Assembly (NCBI GenBank): GCA_029762625.1
Contig: JARVGI010000002.1
Coordinates: forward strand, 374,772-438,771
DNA length: 64,000 nucleotides
Direction: 5' to 3'
Origin: Methanomicrobiaceae archaeon
GTDB taxonomy: Archaea; Halobacteriota; Methanomicrobia; Methanomicrobiales; Methanomicrobiaceae
Below the pieces are notes generated by a model, which worked only from the letters and a program-made list of their open reading frames with translations, searched no databases and was not told the origin of the DNA. Shown here one piece after another: positions 59,382 to 64,000 of this stretch (positions are counted from its first letter, which is position 1; the number at the start of each line of letters is the position of its first letter). Position numbers and translations under genes: made by a program.

Positions 59382-60332
59382 TTGAGACGTGTGCTGCGGT
59401 GGGCACTACTGGTGCTTCTCATGCTCCTGCTGCCTGCCGCCCTCACCGGCACGGCAGCGGCGGCAGAAGTCCCGGACTACTCGATCACGTACACGGTCAC
59501 GGTCGCGGATGACGGGTCGGCGCTCTGGCACGTCGAGTACCGCACGCTCCTCCTTACCGCTGGGGACGTGGCGGATTTCGAGGCATACACCGCCGACCTC
59601 GCAGAGGTCTACCTTCCTGAGTTCCGGGGGCTGATGGAGCGGTCGGCGGCACAGGCCGCGGCTGCGACCGGGCGGTCCATGGAGATCGGAAGCATCACCG
59701 GCAATGCGATCATCCAGGAATCACCGACCGGGCGGTACGGGATCGTGCTGTATACGGCTCTCTGGGAAGGGTTTGTCCGGCCCGCTGCCACCATCACCAT
59801 CGGCGATGCGTTCACCGGTGGGATGTACCTCGACCGGGGCAACACGCTGGTCATCCGCATCCCCGACGGGTATACAGTCGCGCAGGTCCTGCCCGAACCC
59901 GATGTGACACGCGACGGCCTGGTCTGGTCCGGGCCGCGGCTGTTCGGTGCCGGCGAGCCGCGGGTGGTACTCGAACCGCAGGCGTTTCCGCTTTTCTATG
60001 CCGCATCAGGCCTGATACTGCTGTTCGTCATCGTCATCGCCGGTGCAGTGGTGTTCCGCAGGCGAAGCATTGCCCCCACCCCATCCCCCGACCCTGCGCC
60101 CGGCGCCGCGGCCGGGACCGCGAGCCTCGAGGACCGTATCGTGCACCTGCTCAAATCGCAGGGCGGCGAACTCTTCCAGTCAGACATCGTGAGGATGACT
60201 GCCCTTCCCCGGTCCACGGTGAGCACCGTGCTCAACGACATTCATGCACGAGGCCTCATTGTCAAGGTCAAGAAAGGACGGGAGAACCTGATCCGTCTCT
60301 CAACCGATGTGCCGTCGGATGAGGGATACTGA
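59382..60332 (+). CDS. Membrane-bound winged-helix regulator with extracytoplasmic domain
   Basis: A 316-residue protein. An N-terminal signal anchor ('VLRWALLVLLMLLLPAALTG') is followed by an extracytoplasmic domain (about 30-210; 'YSITYTVTVADDGSALWHVE', 'EEFRGLMERSAAQAAA'-like), a membrane helix (about 215-240; 'LFYAASGLILLFVIVIAGAV') and a cytoplasmic winged helix (about 255-310; 'GGELFQSDIVRMTALPRSTV', 'VLNDIHARGLIVKVKKGREN'). This matches archaeal one-component membrane transcription factors (DUF7343/7345 type). The TTG at 59382 is chosen because ggagg lies at 59370-59374, seven bases before it. An in-frame ATG at 59310 lacks this. Confidence 0.8.
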   Translation: MRRVLRWALLVLLMLLLPAALTGTAAAAEVPDYSITYTVTVADDGSALWHVEYRTLLLTAGDVADFEAYTADLAEVYLPEFRGLMERSAAQAAAATGRSMEIGSITGNAIIQESPTGRYGIVLYTALWEGFVRPAATITIGDAFTGGMYLDRGNTLVIRIPDGYTVAQVLPEPDVTRDGLVWSGPRLFGAGEPRVVLEPQAFPLFYAASGLILLFVIVIAGAVVFRRRSIAPTPSPDPAPGAAAGTASLEDRIVHLLKSQGGELFQSDIVRMTALPRSTVSTVLNDIHARGLIVKVKKGRENLIRLSTDVPSDEGY

Positions 60333-60498
60333 TCCGCAGGACTATCTTCCTCCACCATTCTCTGTGCGGCCCGTGGCGGGAAGGTGGAGTCATCCGTGAA
60401 ACACGGCCATATCAGACACAATAATCCGGAATAACAAGTCGGAATTTTTTATCCCGAGCAATACATCATTCCCCAGTATCATCTATCGGCACCTTGCG

Positions 60499-61152
60499 TT
60501 GCCTGTCCGGATGCTCCTTCCCGTGCGTGCCTCCGGCTGCATCACATCGAGTGAGCGGTATCCCGCGGAGCCCACAACCGGATCCCTTTCGGTCTCCTCG
60601 ACCCCGCGGGGATCCGAGATCTATCTGGACGGGATGTATCGCGGGACATCCCCTTCAATCATTCCCAATGTCTCCGAGGGCTCCGCACGCTGCAACTTCG
60701 TCATCGTGGCCATGCGGCATGGTCCGTGGCGATTACGATCCAGGCAGGCACGGAAGCATGCATAAACGCACCCCTCCCCCCTCATGGTGCCCACCATCCT
60801 CCCCACGCCTGTGCCCACGACCGTCCCGACCACCGCACCCACACCGACACCAGAGCCAAACACCGTGATTGGCTGCTGGAAGACTGATGTTTCTGTGGGA
60901 GACGCCAAATACGGGTATATAGTCGAGTTACAGCCCGGGAGAGAGGGGTGGGCACATTTTCCCCTTGCATCCCCCACGGAATCAAAGTCCAGGCCGGAGC
61001 GAATGACAGGGGTTGAAGATCCGACCTCAGCGAAGGTGTACAGTACGCTGGAGGCGAACCGCGAGGCGCAATATGTGCTGGACTACGACGAACACACTGA
61101 CACGTTCATGAATTCAAGGTTCCCGCACCCATTTGTGCGGGTGACCTGTTAG
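60499..61152 (+). pseudogene. Decayed PEGA-domain surface protein
   Basis: Three frames are needed to read one protein. The first (60499 to about 60720) holds a PEGA domain ('GSLSVSSTPRGSEIYLDGMY', 'RGTSPSIIPNVSEG'). The second gives 'WSVAITIQAGTEACINAPLP'. The third (about 60784-61152) has a Thr/Pro linker ('PTPVPTTVPTTAPTPTPEPN') and a C-terminal domain ('CWKTDVSVGDAKYGYIVELQ') ending at 61152. A PEGA module followed by a Thr/Pro-rich stalk is typical of Methanomicrobiales surface proteins. At least two indels are required, so the gene is broken as written. Confidence 0.6.
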
Positions 61153-61322
61153 GGGGGATCAATGGAAGGCGGGGCGCCGGGATGGCCCCTGTATCTTTTT
61201 TTGGTGTGTTTTTATCCCTCATCGCGGGTTCGTTTGAGGGGAGCGCAGGGGGTGTTCTGCTGCAGACATCCCCCGGTGAAGGCCGGGCTGTCACGATGTT
61301 CGAGTGCTTCCCCGCGGATCGA

Positions 61323-62381
61323 TCAGATCTCCTCGTGCTCCACCCATCGGGTGAGACTGCCCATCCGTCGAAACGCCTCCCGCATGGGGAGCCTGATGCC
61401 CGATCGTCGCGCATTGCAAAAAAATCTCCAGCGATCCCGTAGTCTCGGTCCGTTCAATCCCGCAGGCGAGAGAAGGTAATCGAGCGTTTCCCGCTCTTTT
61501 TTCATCCAGGCGAACCGGGCCAGCACCGATCTGGCATACTTCTCCGGGTCCAGCCAGGAATCTTTTAGCATTTTGGCGCATTCCAGGGAATACATGATAC
61601 CCTCTCCCGTGAAGGGTGCGACGGTCCCGATCGATTCACCCACCCCAACGATCACCTGGGGCGCGCCGTCCTCTCTCCTCCTCCTGCAGAAGAAAGGCGT
61701 AGAGTAGTACGGGGAGGCGACGCGGACGGCACCGTGGCAGGCGCATTGCCGGGCGAAGGAGAACTGTCCGGCTGAATCCCGGTAGAATTGCTCTAACAGG
61801 TTCTTGTGCTGGATGTTGCCGATACCTCCGATGCCGACATGATACTCGTTGGTGCCGACAGGAAATATCCACAGGTACCCGAGTCCGGGTATCTGGTTCC
61901 CATACACCCCGGCGCCGAGGCGCTCGCTCCCGCGGCAGTCCACGGCGACCCTGTGCTGCAGGGTGGGGAGTGTCAGATCCGACCTGCAGGGAGGGAGGAA
62001 CGCCCGGACGATCCCGGTCGCGTCCACCACGATGTCATAGTCCTCCGCTCTCTCCTGCCCCAGGTTCTGCTCCGTCAACCTGACGGACCTGCTGAGATCC
62101 CGGACAAGCCGGGGTTTATCCACCGTGCAGAGGGGGGTGGTGGCCACCAGACCATCGAACTGCATCGGGGACATGGGTTCGAGGAGGTAGTCGTCCAGGT
62201 CAAGGCCGACCTCATGGAGGTACGTGCTGATACCCTTCGGCGCACCCCACCCGCACGATCGGCAGGTGCAGTGGGCGGCATGGTCTCTTCCGTCATAGAC
62301 ATCCGCGCTGATCCCTCGCGTCTCGAAAAGCGCCGCAAGATATCCCCCGGCGATTCCTGCACCTGCAATCGCAACCTTCAT
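61323..62381 (-). CDS. Geranylgeranyl-reductase-family FAD protein
   Basis: A 352-residue flavoprotein. The dinucleotide loop is IAGAGIAGGYLAALFETRG, with the GGR family's later 'DIVVDATG' and 'GVGESIGTVAPFTGEGIMYS' motifs, the latter binding the FAD ribityl chain. The 'HCTCRSCGWGAPKGI' region replaces the usual C..E segment of archaeal reductases. Its likely role is hydrogenation of isoprenoid double bonds or a related reduction. The ATG at 62381 overlaps the stop of the upstream UbiA gene by four bases (ATGA at 62378-62381), so the two enzymes are coupled and probably act on the same prenylated product. Confidence 0.88.
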   Translation of the reverse strand: MKVAIAGAGIAGGYLAALFETRGISADVYDGRDHAAHCTCRSCGWGAPKGISTYLHEVGLDLDDYLLEPMSPMQFDGLVATTPLCTVDKPRLVRDLSRSVRLTEQNLGQERAEDYDIVVDATGIVRAFLPPCRSDLTLPTLQHRVAVDCRGSERLGAGVYGNQIPGLGYLWIFPVGTNEYHVGIGGIGNIQHKNLLEQFYRDSAGQFSFARQCACHGAVRVASPYYSTPFFCRRRREDGAPQVIVGVGESIGTVAPFTGEGIMYSLECAKMLKDSWLDPEKYARSVLARFAWMKKERETLDYLLSPAGLNGPRLRDRWRFFCNARRSGIRLPMREAFRRMGSLTRWVEHEEI

Positions 62382-63388
62382 GCAACCTTCCCAAACGCCA
62401 GTACCGTGATGGTCATCGCCACGACATGCACCATGGATGCTCCCACCTGCTGCACCATGAATTTGTTGGCTTTCAGCTCGAACTCGGGAAAGATGGAGTA
62501 CAGCGCACGGGTGCAGAGCTGATCGATCCGTGCCCCGAACACCGTATTGATCCCGGCGATCACAGCCGTGGTCAGGATCAGGAGATATGCAAGGTCCATA
62601 CTTCCCAGAATGAACGCGAGGGGGTAGAGCATCAGAACCGACACGAGCAGCGTTATGATACCATATATCGTCGAGTGAGGGATCTCGGGGTGCAGCACAG
62701 CTGAGGTGTTCTTTCCCCCCCTCCGGTCCGAATTTACATCGCGGCGCATCATCGATACCGCGAAACAGGTCACCGTCAGGCCGTGCAGGAGCGAGAGGAT
62801 GAGAGCCAGGAGCGACAGGATTCCGGTCGCGGCATACACCACCGTCACCGTGACGGCTACGACCAGCCAGGGGAAAATGTACCATTCGGCATATGGCTGA
62901 TGGCCCAGGGCAATGCGGGGGTGGTTATAGCCATAATCGAATGAAAAGCCGATGATAAACAGGATGGGCATCAATGGCCGCTGTATGGTGAGATATGCGG
63001 CAAGGACCACCGCCAGGACCGTGATGATCGCCGAGAGCTTTCTGTAATCGCCGACGGTCGCCCATCCATAGACCAGGGGCCGATCTCGCTTCGTCTCCCT
63101 GCTCTTCTCGTGGCGGTCGATCTCCAGGTCCATGATGTCGTTCCAGATGTGGGCATCGAAGTGGACGAGAAGGGTGGCGACCACGGCCATCACGCACAGG
63201 CGCCAGTCAGCGCCCCACCTCCCCACCTCCCAGAGCGTCACCACAAACCCGATCAGGATGGCGCATCCGGTAAACGGGATGAGACCCTCGATCCGCGCAA
63301 TGCGCCAGAATGTGCGCGGGTTGAAGCCATCCCCGGCGGCAGGGGGTTTTGTCACGCAACGCTCAGAGACCTGATAGGAAGGCTTCAT
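62378..63388 (-). CDS. UbiA-family prenyltransferase
   Basis: A 336-residue integral membrane prenyltransferase with eight or nine predicted helices. The first Asp-rich motif is NDIMDLEIDRHEK and the second is in 'RRDVNSDRRGGKNTSAVLHP'; both bind the Mg-diphosphate of the prenyl donor. The acceptor is unknown. Archaeal UbiA relatives make archaeal lipids, haem or quinone precursors. It lies directly upstream of, and overlaps, a geranylgeranyl-reductase-like gene, so the product may be prenylated and then reduced. The ATG at 63388 precedes a short cytoplasmic lead (MKPSYQVSERC). Confidence 0.9.
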   Translation of the reverse strand: MKPSYQVSERCVTKPPAAGDGFNPRTFWRIARIEGLIPFTGCAILIGFVVTLWEVGRWGADWRLCVMAVVATLLVHFDAHIWNDIMDLEIDRHEKSRETKRDRPLVYGWATVGDYRKLSAIITVLAVVLAAYLTIQRPLMPILFIIGFSFDYGYNHPRIALGHQPYAEWYIFPWLVVAVTVTVVYAATGILSLLALILSLLHGLTVTCFAVSMMRRDVNSDRRGGKNTSAVLHPEIPHSTIYGIITLLVSVLMLYPLAFILGSMDLAYLLILTTAVIAGINTVFGARIDQLCTRALYSIFPEFELKANKFMVQQVGASMVHVVAMTITVLAFGKVA

Positions 63389-63715
63389 TTGTTCGGGGAT
63401 AGCAGCGAGGAATTATCTTTATCACACGATTCAAATCCACAGATGGTTCCCTTCTCGGCATGTGGCGAGGATCCATTTCTCTCGCCGTTTCTCTCACACG
63501 TCTTGAGCAGTCCGGGTGGCATTAATAGTTTCGCTCCTGCGATGTTGATCCCTGACCTGACAGCATTCCTTCGTGCCCGGTCATGGAAACAGCAACGACA
63601 GGGTCGCGATATCGTTCCCCCATGCGAGAAACTGCAATGCAGCTCCTTCTTCGTGACGTGAAACCGTAGGGATTGGTGACGAGAAGGAGGATGGCAGCCC
63701 CCCTCCTCACGCGGT
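63389..63715. other. Intergenic region, about 325 bases
   Basis: I see no supported gene. The left end must contain the promoter of the UbiA-reductase operon (AT-richer around 63405-63440). Open frames within it are shadows or chance. Confidence 0.4.
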
Positions 63716-64000
63716 TTACTCTTCACCTGACATTGAAGAGAGATTCTCCTCCGGGAGGTTTTCCTGGCAGGTCGCTGTGAGATTCATCAGGGTGAAGTTA
63801 TTCCCGGTCACCTTGAACGGCAAAATCACCAGTTGACCGTCCGCCATCTGCTCTGTGTCGGGAGCAGGATACTCGAAGACACCCTCTTCGCCTGCGTCCA
63901 TGTGCAGGACCGCAAACAGTGAGTCGGTGGCGACGAACGTGTGTATCGTTACCGTCACATTTTCGGTCGTCCCGTTTTCGACCTGGGCGTATCCGATGAT
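63716..64000 (-). CDS. DUF7282-type exported protein, C-terminal part
   Basis: The last 94 codons of a gene cut by the right edge of the window. The reading is IIGYAQVENGTTENVTVTIH, then 'ATDSLFAVLHMDAGEEGVFE' and 'YPAPDTEQMADGQLVILPFK'. This 'GYxxV..G..ENVTV... LxAxLHxDAGEEGVFEYP' pattern matches the DUF7282 domain of archaeal surface or lipoproteins. The end is Glu/Ser-rich (ENLPEENLSSMSGEE). The start, signal peptide and upstream domains lie outside the window. Confidence 0.75.
   Translation of the reverse strand: MIGYAQVENGTTENVTVTIHTFVATDSLFAVLHMDAGEEGVFEYPAPDTEQMADGQLVILPFKVTGNNFTLMNLTATCQENLPEENLSSMSGEE

Overview
The window is high-GC archaeal DNA, most likely from a methanogen of the order Methanomicrobiales (Methanoculleus/Methanofollis-like). 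The evidence is an ablA/ablB pair for the methanogen osmolyte N-epsilon-acetyl-beta-lysine, an archaeal ATP-dependent DNA ligase, a DUF1894-type methanogen protein, several sensor kinases of the 'RHDI(L/I)NQ' type, a TrmB-family regulator, and archaeal TATA boxes placed for short or leaderless transcripts. I see no rRNA, complete tRNA, CRISPR array or insertion sequence. The organism assignment is inferred from gene content, not from a marker search.

Layout. 1-2.8 kb: a ferrous-iron operon (feoA-feoA-feoB, running off the left edge), a small DUF4405-like membrane protein, a molbindin, an HD phosphohydrolase and a DUF421-type remnant. 3-22 kb: a signalling region with four large receiver/PAS/GAF/kinase proteins and one stand-alone receiver, interspersed with an MscS-related membrane protein, TrmO, a membrane-anchored hypothetical, an orphan TupA-type tungstate-binding protein, a DUF3160 lipoprotein and a CGGC protein. 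22-31 kb: the most unusual stretch. It has a rifampicin-phosphotransferase-like PEP-utilising protein, a fusion of a CrtC/lipocalin-like domain with a polyprenyl diphosphate synthase, a methyltransferase, and a radical SAM protein with a binding-protein-like tail that is interrupted by a frameshift. 31-39 kb: an MBL hydrolase, broken MFS and GyrI-like genes, an Fe-S protein, a IIC-like P-type ATPase, UspA, a CopB-type copper ATPase and a zinc-ribbon peptide.

39-45 kb: DNA ligase and PolX in tandem (gap filling and sealing), then ablB/ablA (osmoadaptation). 45-54 kb: envelope and secreted proteins, including a Cys-rich thrombospondin-3/transglutaminase-like protein whose gene overlaps that of a membrane-anchored partner, and an exported acetolactate decarboxylase beside a lipoprotein. 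54-61 kb: a TrmB regulator with a palindrome at its promoter, an aldo/keto reductase with another palindrome at its promoter, a frameshifted DUF1894-like gene, a cysteine-cluster protein, a DUF5667-like secreted coiled coil next to a membrane-bound winged-helix protein, and a decayed PEGA-domain gene. 61-64 kb: a geranylgeranyl-reductase-like flavoprotein overlapping a UbiA prenyltransferase, and a DUF7282-type exported protein cut by the right edge.

Several genes are broken (DUF421, LivF, radical SAM, MFS, GyrI-like, DUF1894, PEGA). The DUF1894 break lies in a homopolymer, so at least that one may be a sequencing error rather than decay.
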